A stretch of DNA of 64,000 nucleotides from Petaurus breviceps papuanus (GCA_028583685.1 JAMXIF010000051.1:49298623-49362622), one strand, 5' to 3'; positions 1-10,310 are shown, numbered from the stretch's first letter. Notes: a model not told the origin generated them from the letters alone. Translations and numbers: made by a program.

Positions 1-44
1 AGAGACAGAGACAGAGAGACAGAGACAGAGACAGAGAGAAAGGA
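1..44. repeat. GAGACA-type microsatellite
   Basis: Imperfect tandem repeats of gagaca/gagaga run from the window edge to about base 44. The array probably continues outside the window. Confidence 0.9.
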
Positions 45-539
45 CAGAAGCCCATCACTTCTCTTTGGTGAACTGAAACACCTAAATGCCAAGGATAGTT
101 TGCTCTTAATCTTTGTTTGTTTGTTTACTAGTGGCCTGAATCATCAGCTGGTGGTCAAACTTAAGCTCAATTTCTTCAAATGACCTTCACCAACAAAAAG
201 TATTCATTGGCATGGACTACACTATGGCAAATCAAGCAGCTAATTAATGAAAATCTCCATTTGCTGCATGATACTGAGAACCTTTGAGGATTAGTCTCAT
301 TTAGAAAGCAGGGTTCATGTATGTCTTCTTCATTTTATATCTCTCCCATCAGCTAGAAGAATGGATTGCTCAGAATTGGTGCTTAATAACTGAATGGATT
401 TAGACAAAGTATCTGGATGAGTGATTGAATTTCACTTTTCATCCAGATATTTTGGCATAACTTTAAGCACAGTCCCTGATGAAAAGAGCCTATGAGCTAC
501 CTTTGCCAGCAATGACTTGATTCCTTTGCCAAGTGGAGG
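45..539. other. No recognised feature
   Basis: AT-rich single-copy-looking DNA. I see no repeat family, exon or long ORF in it. Confidence 0.5.
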
Positions 540-542
540 GAT

Positions 543-731
543 ATGGCAGCCAAGGGCAACGCCATTTTAGAAGGTACACTTGTTTGTAAAATCTTACAAA
601 GAGTGGTGGGAGATAATGAACAGTATTGCCTCATAAAAAAGAGAACAGTAGAGGAGGAAAGAACAAATTTACAGCAAGTCTTGAAGGAAATCCAACTAAG
701 CCAAACCATCCTGAAGGCATTTACAGAATGA
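543..731 (+). pseudogene. Unrecognised 62-codon ORF, possible processed-gene relic
   Basis: This ORF reads MAAKGNAILEG at its start and has a charged, helix-prone C-terminal half (EEERTNLQQVLKEI). After the stop the same frame still gives protein-like stretches (KDLDIYQILSLI, then INDSGTKTFGL), which is more than a random ORF usually shows. No domain is recognised, and no poly-A tail or target duplication was found. It could be a decayed retrocopy of a small coiled-coil protein gene, or chance. I do not assign a function. Confidence 0.2.
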
Positions 732-1204
732 ACTAGAAGGAAGACACCTTGAAAAGACACGTTGAACCAATGAAAAATAGAAAACATCTGTAAAGATTTA
801 GATATCTATCAAATACTTTCTCTCATCAATGACAGTGGAACCAAGACTTTTGGACTCTAATATCAAAGTTGCTGATTTACTATAAGGTGTTTAAAGAAAA
901 CAAGATAAGAAGGGCAACTGAACTAGATCATGGATACGAAAGAGAGATTCAGGAGGAAGGCAGTACCATTTGGGGAGTTCAGCTATCCGAAAGCAGGAAA
1001 GAAATGAAAGGACTGGGGGTGGGGAAGATAGATCTGATTACAAGAAAGGTGAATGAGAAAATATCAATAACTAGTAATCCATGTGCCTATTCTCCAATCT
1101 CAATTCCATCTTTAATGAGATGTTTAGAGGTCCCTTTTGTAATTTTATAAGAACGGAATAAGTAAGATTTCAAAAACAACTTTGTATGGTAGACCACACC
1201 TGTA

Positions 1205-1770
1205 CAGTCACAGAATTACAGAATCATAGGAGCAAAGATATGGAAAAGACCTGTGCAACCATCAAGTCCAATAAAGATATGAACGAGAATTTCCAATGGA
1301 GCCGACAAATGGTTATCCAGCCTTGGTCTGAAGATGTTCATGAGGAGGAAATGCCTCTTCCAATGACTGGTATAGCCAATTTCAATTTTGTTAGCTCTTA
1401 TTCGAAGAATGGTTTTTTGGGTTCTGGGTATTTTTTTTGTTTTGTTTTGTTTTTTGGTGATGGCAGTGAGGAAGTCCCTGAAATCAATCCTAAATTTGTC
1501 TCTTTGCAAGTTCTACTCACTTAAACTAGTTCTGCCCTCTGACCACATGACAGTCTTTCAAATGCATGCAGAGAGTTCTCTTCTCGTGTCCTCCCAAGCC
1601 TTCTCTTCTCTCTCCTAAATATTCCCAGGTCCTTTCACTAACTGTCATGTGATATGGACTTGATGCTTTCTCTTCTCCATTCTGATGACTTTCTATGCTG
1701 TCCAGCTTATCAATGTCTTCCATAAAGTGTGGTGCCCAGAACTGAACACATCACCCCAAATTTACTCTCA
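1205..1770 (-). mobile_element. L3/CR1 LINE 3' region, antisense
   Basis: The copy starts with 'cagaatcatagg', the reverse complement of a CR1-type 3' end. It then follows the family's 3' UTR text, including 'ctagttctgccctctg', 'ttctcttctctctcctaaat', 'tccagcttatcaatgtctt' and 'gtggtgcccagaactg'. Its continuation lies at 2312-2860, so a MIR and other DNA interrupt it. Confidence 0.8.
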
Positions 1771-1943
1771 CCACAGCAAAATACAGTTACACATGTCTTT
1801 TTTTGGTTCAGACATATGGTGTCATTGCTGTAGAGGAAATTTCCTCTCTGGATGAAGATCAGCAACTTCTGCAATTTGTAGTCTCCCACACTGGGGTCTG
1901 TGAGAAGGAAAGTGACTTGCCCATGGTCACAGAACAATAGGAA
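1771..1943. other. Partly MIR-like filler within the CR1 copy
   Basis: The segment near 1890-1940 ('gtgacttgcccatggtcacag') resembles the middle of an antisense MIR. The rest is unassigned. Confidence 0.35.
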
Positions 1944-2140
1944 TAGCTAAGATTTTATGATGCTTACTATATGCCAGGCATTCTTACTTGACCCTCACAA
2001 CAATCCAGAGAGGCAGATGCTATCCCCATTTTGCAGATGAGGAAACTGAAGCATACAGAGGTTATATGACTTGTCCAGAGTCACACAGCTAATAATTGGC
2101 TAAGCCTGGATTTGGCTGACTCCAAGCCCATTCATTGAAC
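1944..2140 (-). mobile_element. MIR SINE, antisense
   Basis: Nearly full reverse-complement MIR with 'cttactatatgccaggca', 'cctcacaacaatcc', 'ttgcagatgaggaaactga', 'gtcacacagctaat' and 'ctggatttggctgactcc'. It lies within the CR1/L3 copy. Confidence 0.9.
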
Positions 2141-2141
2141 C

Positions 2142-2206
2142 AATGTGTGTATGGTGTGTGTGTGCATGTATGTATACATACATGTATGTAAATATATATG
2201 TATATC
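2142..2206. repeat. TG/TATG/TA microsatellite
   Basis: Alternating tgtgtg, tgtatgtatacatacatg and tatata runs abut the MIR end. Confidence 0.9.
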
Positions 2207-2311
2207 AGAAGTATAACTTGAATTGAGTTCTTCCTGACTCTGCAGCCAACTCTCTCTCCACTCTCCCCATGGTGCTTCTTGGGGAGACTGTAACATCATC
2301 ATTCCCAGAAG

Positions 2312-2860
2312 ATAGAACTTTCTCAAAGCACCCCAAGCTCATATCAGCTTTCTTGGTTACTATGTCTCACTGTTGACTCAAGACAAACTTTCAGGGTGCT
2401 AACTTCCTTTAACTTTTTTAGGTCAATTACCGTCTACCCAGGACTCTACTATAGTCTACTTACAAAGCAGATCTTTTGAACATGAAAGACATTATGTTTA
2501 TCCCTTGTAAATTCCATCTTATTCAATTCTGGCCAGTGTTATGGCCTGTATCTTCTTAAATCTCAACTCTGGGGGCGGCCAGGTGGCTCAGCGAGTAAGA
2601 GCATCGGCTCCAGTGTTGGGACGACCTGGAGATCGAATCCCGGGCTCAGACACTCAGCACCACACCCAGAAATAACTGGCCGTGTAACCTTGAGCAAGTT
2701 ACTTAACCCCGATTGCTTAAAAAAAAAAAAATTAAAAAAAAAATCTCAACTCTGTCATCTAGTATGTTAGCTACCTTTTCTGGCTATGTTCACCTTCAAA
2801 TCACACGATTGACTAAAAGATATGGTGAATATAAGCACTACTACGCTTATTACTTGTTCA
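2312..2860 (-). mobile_element. L3/CR1 LINE continuation, antisense, split by a SINE
   Basis: Resumes the CR1/L3 3' text seen at 1205-1770: 'tcagctttcttggttac', 'cactgttgactcaagac', 'atgtttatccc', 'attccatcttattcaattctgg' in part, and after the SINE 'tgtcatctagtatgttagcta'. The young SINE at 2572-2740 splits it with a perfect target-site duplication. Confidence 0.75.
2572..2740 (+). mobile_element. tRNA-like SINE, right-monomer (R) type
   Basis: The head ggcggccaggtggctcagcg carries an A-box-like TGGCTCAGCGAG, and GATCGAATCCC resembles a B box. Body marks are 'gttgggacgacctgg' and 'caccacacccagaaataac'. It ends in an A-rich tail. A perfect 14-bp target-site duplication, aaatctcaactctg (2558-2571 and 2741-2754), shows a fairly recent insertion into the CR1 copy. 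Confidence 0.95.
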
Positions 2861-2956
2861 CTATAAAAACTTGCTAACTACAAAAAAAAGTTGCTGTTTT
2901 TTTTTTCTGATCCACAGTACAAACTCTACCTTAACGGCCCTCCCCTCACCTCCCCC

Positions 2957-2985
2957 CATATGAAAAGGTGTTTCCTTTTCATATG
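2957..2985. repeat. Perfect 12-bp hairpin
   Basis: The arms catatgaaaagg (2957-2968) and ccttttcatatg (2974-2985) are exact reverse complements around a 5-base loop (tgttt). No element was recognised around it. Confidence 0.9.
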
Positions 2986-3229
2986 ACAAAATGATACTAG
3001 ATTCCTGGGAAGAGATACCAATAATGATAACTTTGTTCCTCTAATCATAAAGTGAGACATAAAATACGGGCACATAATCATCAATGGTGTTTGCCACCAT
3101 CATGGAAGAGTCCAATGCAGATTCCAGTTGGAAGAAGGATTTCCTACATATTGTGAGATCTGTCAGATTGTCTAGTCTGCAAATATCATTGTGCTGAATT
3201 CAGCATGTCCTAGAATACTTCACAACTTC
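2986..3229. other. No recognised feature
   Basis: No repeat, ORF or RNA gene is evident between the hairpin and the LINE fossil. Confidence 0.4.
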
Positions 3230-3870
3230 CCAAATTAAATCTATAACCACTCAAAAGAGAGTGGCCAAATATCTACGTGGGAAAAACCAAGTGGATGAGG
3301 ACCACCTATTGTCCAGGTAGTGATATACAGCCCTTAAGAGTTTATCTATCATGTAAATCTTGGACAGATGACCTGGGTCCAGAATTAAACAGGAGTAGGA
3401 CAGTATATTGGATATTCTTCAAGAGACTTTACAATGCTTCTATATGATGGCAAACGTTTTCTATGAACCAAAAGCTAATTCTTTAAAATATTAATCTTCT
3501 TGTGGTGATGTTACATGGTATGAACTAGGGAATAATAAACATTTTCTCTATGGAATGGTATGTATGTGTGCATGTGTGTGTGTGTACATGTGTGTTCTAG
3601 GTGATATATAACCAAGGAGGTATTGAAAAGGGTCATCAGAGATATATATGACTGGATAAGAGAGGCAGCCAGTCACATAGCCAGAGGGAGGGAAGAATAG
3701 ACTGTCGTTGTATTGGATTGGTGGCCACACAATGTCATGACATCTAGAGGAAAGACCCTAGTACCTTGGGCGATAATGTCGAACATTTACAGGAGAACAT
3801 GGGCAAATGTCACACAAGATAAGAAGGCTAACCAGGTCATTAGAAGGAGAACCCATATGGTGGAATCACA
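3230..3870 (+). mobile_element. RTE-type LINE fossil, C-terminal part of the RT ORF
   Basis: Translated pieces follow the family's C-terminal order over several frames: DDLGPELNRS near 3370 (family: L.PELNRR..AGW), MNQKLIL and VMLHGMN near 3470-3530 (family: K.KLFN..VLP.MLYG.E), ASHIARGRE near 3670 (family: WAGHIAR..D.RWT), then LDWWPHN, SRGKTLVPWA and RTWANVTQDKK at 3715-3830 (family: W.PRD.KR.RGRP..RW.D... W...A.DR). Many stops and frame changes mark it as old. A TG-rich run at 3558-3592 sits inside. The clade is inferred from motif order, not from a search. Confidence 0.6.
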
Positions 3871-3929
3871 GATGCATTCAAGTTATCGGTGGATGAGTGC
3901 GTATAGACCACTGCTCATCAGCTAGCAAG

Positions 3930-4870
3930 TGGCATTCTTCTTCTTCCTCTGACATCTGATCTTGCAAGGACTAGGACACACTTCTGAACTAATCCAGGCT
4001 GCGGGCTGCCCTAGGGAAAAACGCAGGAACTTTGAACTTCGCTTTCTGGATTAGTAGAGAAGTGATCTCTGAATACAATGTGCCTTGCCATTAAATTCTC
4101 CTGTAGTAGTTTTTCCTCCTTATTTTTCTTGTTCTGAAAGAGGAAGCAGAGGGATGAAGCCTAATCTTTCTATCGACCCTTTTCTTTTGGTTTCGCATGA
4201 AATCAGCAGTGAGTTAACTGTTTTAATCACTCCTGATTTTGAGATGCCTTCTCTTTTTACATGACTATTTCTCCTCTGACCTACAAGCTTCCAAAACAAA
4301 TGCCTCTAAACATCACAACTGAAATGTATTCATGACAAAGTATAGAACACCCATATATTATTTTGTGGACAGGGGAGGAAGAAAACTCTGCCCCCAAAAT
4401 CCCAACACCAAAAGACCCAAAAGAAGTTTGGCTTTGTTGTTATTGCCTTTCATTTCTGGCATATTTGGAATACAATAAAATTTGTTCCCCAGTCCACATG
4501 GTCGATATTACACTTCTCAGTCAAACATTGTTCTTGTCTTCAAGAGGCTCTAAAGTTTTTTTAATTCAGTGAAGTATGTGGCTCAGATATTGAACCACAC
4601 ATCTCTTCCTCCCCTCTAGTTTTTTTTTTTTCAAGAAAGTTATGGATAACCCCGTTTTAGGAAATTCTTATGAACTGGACCAGTGGAGATGAAAGATGGC
4701 TCTCACAATCATCTGTATGCAATGACTATGCAGAAGTAGGTGAAGTGGAACACAGAGATGGCAGAAATGTTAACATTGCCTTTCAGGAGTAATTTTGACA
4801 ACTCTGAGTCCATGGCAAAAGGCGGGGGAAGGTAGGGGGAGTTGGTCAAAGTTTCCTGCAGTGCTGCTGC
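3930..4870. other. No recognised feature
   Basis: AT-rich DNA with a short poly-T run near 4620. No repeat family or exon is recognised. Confidence 0.4.
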
Positions 4871-4874
4871 CATG

Positions 4875-5200
4875 ACAGCATTTGGCAGGGTTGATCACCA
4901 GCCCCTCTCTGTTAATACTCTCTTCCCTCAATTTTGCTCTGTCTGCAGTCTCCCCCAGTATCTCTGACAGCTGCTTCTCAGTAACCTCATTGCTTCGTCC
5001 TCTCTCCACCCCTACATGTGGATGTTCTTCAAATCTATGCTTTGTCTTGTTTCCTTTTCTTCTTGATACTCTCTCTGGACAATCTTTTTCCTCCACTATC
5101 ATGGTTGAAGTTATCATATCTATGCAAATATTTCCCAAATATATGTGTCTACCTTTATCCTTTCACCTAAGCTCTGACTACCTTCTGGACATCTGTACGT
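4875..5200 (+). mobile_element. L2 LINE fragment
   Basis: Follows L2 sense text near the end of the ORF: 'tctctgacagctgcttctcagt', a run of Cys/Ser/Leu-rich codons, and 'tgcaaatatttcccaaat...ctacct' like L2 'gactcccaaatctacctct'. It is diverged. Confidence 0.5.
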
Positions 5201-5309
5201 GAAGATTACCAATCAATGGACAAGTCTAATTAAATTTCCATTTATAATTAACCAACAGAGATCAATAAATAAGCACTTATTAAGAGCCTATTAAGTGTCA
5301 TTTATTCAT

Positions 5310-5465
5310 TCCCTGCTTCCTATGGCCATCACTACCATCTAATTCAAGTCCTTATTAGTTGCTGCCTCTTAATTGTTATCCCTGTCTCTAATTCTGCTGG
5401 CACCTCAGACTCAACAAATCCAAAACAAAACCTAATTAATCTAATTCAAGCCAACCAACACTGAT
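5310..5465 (+). mobile_element. L2 LINE fragment
   Basis: 'catcactaccatctaattcaag', 'ccttattagttgctgcctc' and 'cacctcagactcaacaaatccaaaac' match pieces of the L2 3' region, but out of their usual order. It may be two small fragments. Confidence 0.45.
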
Positions 5466-5469
5466 GAAG

Positions 5470-5735
5470 GGCCTGTTGTATGCCGGTCACTATGCTAGAA
5501 AAAAGCATTGCTTAATCACCTTCTGTTTTCTAGGTCTTGGGCTAGGTGCTAGGAATACAAAGACAAAATGAAAACTAGGAAAGGCTTCATAAACTTGAGT
5601 GATTCTTGAAGGGCACTTGGTGTCGCAACAGGTGAGGGAGGGCATTCCAGGTATTGGGAGCAGCCTATACACAGAAAGTCACAGAAACAGAAGCCAAAAT
5701 GTCAAGGCTGGAGATTAGCTGGTAGGTCAGCAGGG
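5470..5735 (-). mobile_element. L2 LINE 3' region, antisense
   Basis: 'gctaggtgctaggaatacaaag', 'gaaaggcttcataaa' and 'ggcattccaggtattgggag' follow the reverse complement of the L2 3' UTR. Confidence 0.6.
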
Positions 5736-5749
5736 CTAGAACATGGTAG

Positions 5750-5965
5750 TCATAGTAATTATAATGCGAGCTAGAAGGTTTGAGAAGAAAGTGCTTTGCA
5801 AATATTATTTCATTTTATCCTCATAACAACACTGAGAAATAAACCTTATGATTATCTCTGGGTTACAGTGGCCTGAAGCATGAAACAAGGCGGGGCAGGG
5901 GGTGGGGGTGGGTGGAAGTTCACAATTCAGATCTCCTCTAGTGCCAAAGATTCAATGCTTCAATG
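5750..5965 (-). mobile_element. MIR SINE, antisense
   Basis: 'gtgctttgcaaatattatttca', 'cctcataacaacactgag' and a degraded 'gggttacagtggcctgaagca' give the MIR order. A G-rich run at 5893-5912 interrupts it. Confidence 0.65.
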
Positions 5966-6415
5966 AAACAAGGAAGTCAATAGATACATTTTTGAACAGG
6001 AATTGAAGATGGAAGTGTCATCAGGTCAAATATCTATACAAGGCCCTATATTGTCTTGCTTTTCCTGTTTGGAGGAGAGTACAAAATGTAGTCGTTTAAA
6101 GCCCTGTCAATGTTCAAGCTGTGTACTGTGAAGGATTTTGGTGATGAACTTTATTCATAGACTTATCCTTTGATATGAAAAAGGAAACAAGTATTTGGGT
6201 TACTCACATATCTATGGACCCAGCAAATTATATGATTTCTGTCCTGTAGTTTGGTTCATCCCAGTTATAGAACACAACAGTCATTTGGGGGGTGGAGGAA
6301 CAGCTGTTGCAATCCTTCCATGTGGCTGAACATGTCCTGGTCATACCAGGGTCATCCAGAGGGCACTGCCAAAATGTGGCTGAAGATAGGAGGTCACAGA
6401 GTGGCTCTCACATTC
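5966..6415. other. No recognised feature
   Basis: Nothing assignable by eye. Confidence 0.4.
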
Positions 6416-7190
6416 CTCATGGAACCACAGGATCAGAGTTGGAAGGGATCTTAGGAACTATCTAGTGCAAAGGTTCCTAAAATTATTTGACCCACTACCC
6501 CTTTAAAAAAAGTTATTCAGCACCCCCGTGGAAATATACTTTCTTTAATCTTTTTACAAGTTTTTTTTATTTGTGCCATTTAAAAAAATTATGTATGTAC
6601 ACACACATATATTTTTAAAAGACATCTTAAATTTAATAATTATTGTCAATTAGTGGGGGTTTTCCTGCATTGGAATGTTGATGATACAATATTGTATCAT
6701 ACAGTAGGGCATTATAAACAAGTCATTACATGCGCATATTCCTGCCAATGCATGCTGGACTTCCTGACAATGCACACTACACTCACCTGCCAACACTTGC
6801 TTGTTAAGAATTATCGCCGGACTTGACCACTGATTAGTTATAGCTTGCATTTTCCATTTTATTTGGAAAATAATGTAACCACCACTACAGCTTTAATTCT
6901 GTTACACAACAGACGAAACATGTACAAATGTTTTTTCAAATTTTTATTTTCTTCTTTCCTTACGCTTCCACTGTGCCTTATTTTTACTTAACACCCCTCT
7001 AATTGCATCTGAGGCTGCTACTAACACTCCCTTATTGGTCCAGCACCCCTCAGGGGGTGGTATCACTCAAGGAACCTATGATAATGCAACTTTTCATTTT
7101 ACAGATGAGGAAATCAAGGCCCAGAGAGGGTCCAAGGTCAGTAAGGTCATGAGTGACAAAGCCAGGATATTTCACCATTGTCTGAACCTT
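6416..7190 (-). mobile_element. MIR-like SINE split by a DNA transposon
   Basis: The left part (6416-6470: 'cagagttggaagggatctta', 'ctatctagtgcaa') and right part (about 7075-7190: 'ttcattttacagatgagg', 'cccagagagggtccaaggtca') are the two halves of one antisense MIR-like copy. About 600 bp of foreign DNA lies between them. Confidence 0.65.
6471..7067. mobile_element. Non-autonomous DNA transposon, probably hAT-like
   Basis: The ends form short inverted repeats (aggttcc at the left, ggaacct at the right), and related 'cacccc' stretches lie just inside both ends. The insert cleanly interrupts a MIR-like SINE. The neighbouring tagtgcaa and taatgcaa could be an eroded 8-bp target duplication, but they are not perfectly adjacent to the ends. 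It has no coding capacity. An exact 20-bp palindrome, atgatacaatattgtatcat, sits at 6681-6700. Confidence 0.55.
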
Positions 7191-7229
7191 GGTATCTGTT
7201 CATCAGGCAAGTCCTTTAAGGGGGTCAAT

Positions 7230-7420
7230 GGAACATTAGTATAAGGAAAGATCCTTGACTCTGAATTCAAATGCTTCCCCTGAAGAGTCCTCCCTGTATG
7301 ACCTTGGACAAGTCACTTAACTCAGACATGCTGGACTTTAGTTTTGTCATCTTTAAAATGAGGGGCTTGGACTAAATGACCTCTGGGGCCTCTTCCCCTT
7401 CTACAGCTACATTGCAGCCT
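7230..7420 (+). mobile_element. Older MIR-tailed SINE
   Basis: 'tatgaccttggacaagtcactta', 'gtcatctttaaaatgaggggc' and 'ttggactaaatgacctctgg' are the conserved middle and tail of the old tRNA-headed marsupial/therian SINE group. The head is worn. Confidence 0.7.
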
Positions 7421-7851
7421 GAAGTCTACTTTACAGGCTGAAAGCAGTCATCTTTTTGATAATCAATAAACAAATATTTATTAAGCACTAAGTTCCAGAA
7501 ACTCTTTTGCCACCCCCCTCTCCCCCACCTTATCAGTCCTGAGCTACTGAGTTTGAATTTACTGTCTCTTTCTGGGTTCTAGCCATTCAATCCAACTCTG
7601 TCAATCTTTGTCTATCCCAGTGTCTGCACTTGAAACTCCCGTCTCCACTTTGTCTGACTCTGGCGTCTCTTTCTTTTCACAACAGTTTTGACCAAAGTTT
7701 AGAACTTCTGAGACCCACTTTTCATCTCTGTTTCTGCACCTGGTTCCTTTTGCAGATGAAGAACAGCTGTACTCAACTTTTAAGACACCAATTGGACTCA
7801 AAGCCATAACAAGGGTCAAGAGTACAGGACTATGCATGAGGCAGCAACGTG

Positions 7852-7852
<1 letters not shown>
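7421..7852. other. Mostly unassigned; short L2 end
   Basis: 7455-7495 ('atcaataaacaaatatttattaagcac') looks like an antisense L2 3' end. The remainder has no recognised feature. Confidence 0.4.

Positions 7853-7892
<40 letters not shown>
7853..7892. repeat. (TG)n microsatellite
   Basis: About 20 uninterrupted TG units. Confidence 0.98.
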
Positions 7893-7897
<5 letters not shown>

Positions 7898-8921
7898 GGC
7901 TGTGTATTTCCTCCCTGTGATAGTCCAGAGATTTCCTGTAATCCCCAGGCTTCATGGTCCATTGGCCTGTATCTTCATAGTGGTTAGGGAGATAAACAAT
8001 CTTCTACAATGAGTGAGGGAGTAAGGTTAACAAATGCCGTGGAAAGTGTGTTGCTGATCATTCGATCACCACAGTTCCCAGAAGGACCATGCCCATATTC
8101 CCATGAGCACAGCACTCCCTCCCATCATGCTGTATACATTAGTACTGTTACCCTCTTTTCTGAGCCACTGCTACCATTTACCCCAACTGAACTTGGTGCC
8201 GATGTTGCTGCCATTTCCTTCAGTTATTTTCATTCCAGGTAAGGAAAAAAAAATCCCACTTATGCTACTGACCTTCACCTCCTAGCTGATTATGACAAGT
8301 GGTATTCAGAACATCCCATCATTGAAAAATAAGAATAATTACTTAGTTTGCTTATGGCAATATTTTGAAATACATAACTTAAAAAGTAGCGATGAAGACT
8401 GGACCTGCAACCTTTGGGTGAGGCCGGAGGAGCCAGGATTGAGAATTCAGGTGTATCTACTTAGAGAAGGGCAAGAGTCTCAACCTTTTCCTATAGAGAA
8501 AGAATTCCAGCCTTGCAGTTCCACCATCTTCCTTTTGTCTCGCCTGAGGTATTCATCTTGTCATGGCTAGATGCTGTCCCTAGCACAAAATGACAAAGAT
8601 GTTTTTCCGTCCTATAGAAACTAGCAATCTTTAATAAAATCGATTCATGCATCATGACAAAAAAGAGGACACCAGTGTTTGGCCTCGGAATGTATACTTT
8701 GTTGCAGATTTGGGGGGGATAACAAGTTATACATGGTAGGTTTGCAGGCACACGTGCAGTCAGTCATCTTTTTGTTTTATTGTGTTATAGAAATATTTGG
8801 TTTGTTTCATGAATTGAAAATAAAATATTTTTTTAAAAAAGGAATAGTACTGCATTGACCATATGGCTACTGTTATTGTTGGAATATGCCTTTCAACAAA
8901 GATGACTTAACAGGACCATGG
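7893..8921. other. No recognised feature
   Basis: Short overlapping ORFs occur on both strands but none looks like a known protein. No repeat family is recognised. Confidence 0.4.
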
Positions 8922-8935
8922 AGTTGATTGTCTTT

Positions 8936-9093
8936 TTTTTTTTTTAAAGCAATCGGGGTTAAGTAACTTGCTCAAGGTTACACGGCCAGGTGTTTCTGGG
9001 TGGGTGCTAAGTGTCTGAGCCCGGGATTCGATCTCCAGGTCTTCTCAACACTGGAGCTGGTGCTCTTACTCGCTGTGCTACCTGGCCGCCCCA
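8936..9093 (-). mobile_element. tRNA-like SINE, left-monomer (L) type
   Basis: A poly-T start, then the reverse complement of the SINE with the L-type marks 'ccaggtgtttctgggtgggtg' in part and 'ccaggtcttctcaacac'. The head rc is 'ctgtgctacctggccgccc'. The perfect target duplication agttgattgtcttt lies at 8922-8935 and 9094-9107. This is a free-standing copy of the same monomer that forms the left half of the dimers at 24-26 kb. Confidence 0.95.
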
Positions 9094-9104
9094 AGTTGAT
9101 TGTC

Positions 9105-9660
9105 TTTAGAGCACAAGTGTGGTCCACAGATTCCTGGGAATCCCCAAGACCCTCCTTAGGGTTCTATGAGGTCAAAATTATTTTTCTAATAATACTAAGA
9201 TGTTATTTGCCTACTAAAATACTCCCCCTTTTTCCAAGTACATATCTGTGTAAAGCTGGATTCTCTTCATACACTTTAAGCAAAACAACATATTACAGCT
9301 TATTGAATACAGCAACAGGAGAATTTAGCTATCTCCTATTTAAGCAAGCTATTAAAGAAATTTACAAAAATATGTAAAGCAATACCACTCTTCTCATTAA
9401 TTTTTTCTTTTGTAAAATGTAGTTATTTTTCATTTTAAAGTGTTGCTTTTAATGACGTTTAATGGGTTTATTATTGGGATTTAAATAAATAAATAAACAA
9501 TTAAAAATTTATCAGTTTTAATTTTTAATGTGGCAAATATCAACTGATTAAACCCACATTTAAACAAAAATTTTGGAAGGGGTCTTCAACAAATTTTAAG
9601 ATTCTAAAGGGGTCCTTAGAACAAAGAGCTCAAGATTCACTGTTTTACAGTATCCTTGAA
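9105..9660 (+). mobile_element. hAT DNA transposon, internal-deletion derivative with transposase C-terminus
   Basis: The left part (9105-9205) resembles a hAT 5' end ('gtggtccacagattcctggg', 'ttctatgaggtcaaaatta', 'aatactaagatgttatttgcc'). The right part (9400-9650) ends in 'aaggggtccttagaacaaag' and 'tcaagattcactg'. Between them, 9207-9377 reads ILPLFPSTYLCKAGFSSYT and then KQAIKEIYKNM, which I recognise as the C-terminal hAT dimerisation region of Charlie/ZBED5-like transposases (family: LLPFPTTYLCEAGFSS). The copy has lost most of the transposase and keeps both ends. The L-type SINE at 8936-9093 inserted just beside it. Confidence 0.75.
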
Positions 9661-9844
9661 AGGATAAATAAAGCCAAAGTGAATTGTAAGCTTAAAAAAA
9701 ATAGGTGATTGATAGCTAAAGTGAATGCCTTGAAGGAAATAAGAGATTATTTCTACTTAACTGTTGGAGAAACACAAAGAAAGGGAATATAAGAAGCATT
9801 TTTATCAGCCTAGGAAAACTTAGCTTCCCAGCTCCCCTTTCCAT

Positions 9845-9975
9845 GTTTTAGAAGCTAAGCTCCTTCCAGGCAGGACCTATCTTACTTGCTGGTTTTTGTA
9901 ACCAAGGTGCTTACTTAGCAAAGTGCTGGTATATAGTAAGTCCTTAATAAATGCCTTTCCATTCATGTATTCATT
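9845..9975 (+). mobile_element. L2 LINE 3' end
   Basis: 'gctaagctccttccaggcaggacc' in part, 'ggtatatagtaagtccttaataaatg' in part and a final 'attcatttattca' give the L2 3' terminus in sense orientation. Confidence 0.8.
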
Positions 9976-10085
9976 TATTCAGGGGACAAGTCACCAACCC
10001 AGGGTCACATCACTAATAAGTGTTAGTGTGGAATTTGAGCCCAAGGCTTTATGATTCTAACCCTGAAATTTTATTCACTATGCTT
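9976..10085 (-). mobile_element. MIR fragment, antisense
   Basis: 'acaagtcaccaacccagggtcacatcac' in part and 'gaatttgagcccaaggc' match the tRNA-proximal half of antisense MIR. Confidence 0.55.
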
Positions 10086-10189
10086 GGAAAACTATAAATT
10101 CTGTAATAATTTTCCATTTCATAAAAAATCAATGTAACTTATTTTGGTCCTTTTTCTTTTGACCTTGATGGCATTGCCAAAGTCTTGAA

Positions 10190-10310
10190 TTGTCTCAGAA
10201 CTGTGAACTCATTGAGGTCACAGGGCGGTCAGAATGAACAATTTGTAGCCCTCACTGGGAATATAATATAGTATATGATATGTTTTCAATGAGTATTTGT
10301 TGAATGAAAT
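10190..10310 (+). mobile_element. L2 LINE 3' end
   Basis: 'gaactcattgaggtcacaggg' in part and a terminal 'tttcaatgagtatttgttgaa' fit the L2 3' end. The B-type SINE that follows inserted at its edge. Confidence 0.6.

Noticed and set aside
1216-1524. Overlapping plus and minus ORFs near 1.2-1.5 kb as genes
   Set aside because: They lie in an antisense CR1/L3 3' UTR.
2600-2660. A tRNA gene from the A-box/B-box-like SINE heads
   Set aside because: The boxes belong to SINEs with poly-A tails and target duplications. No cloverleaf with paired acceptor stem was found.
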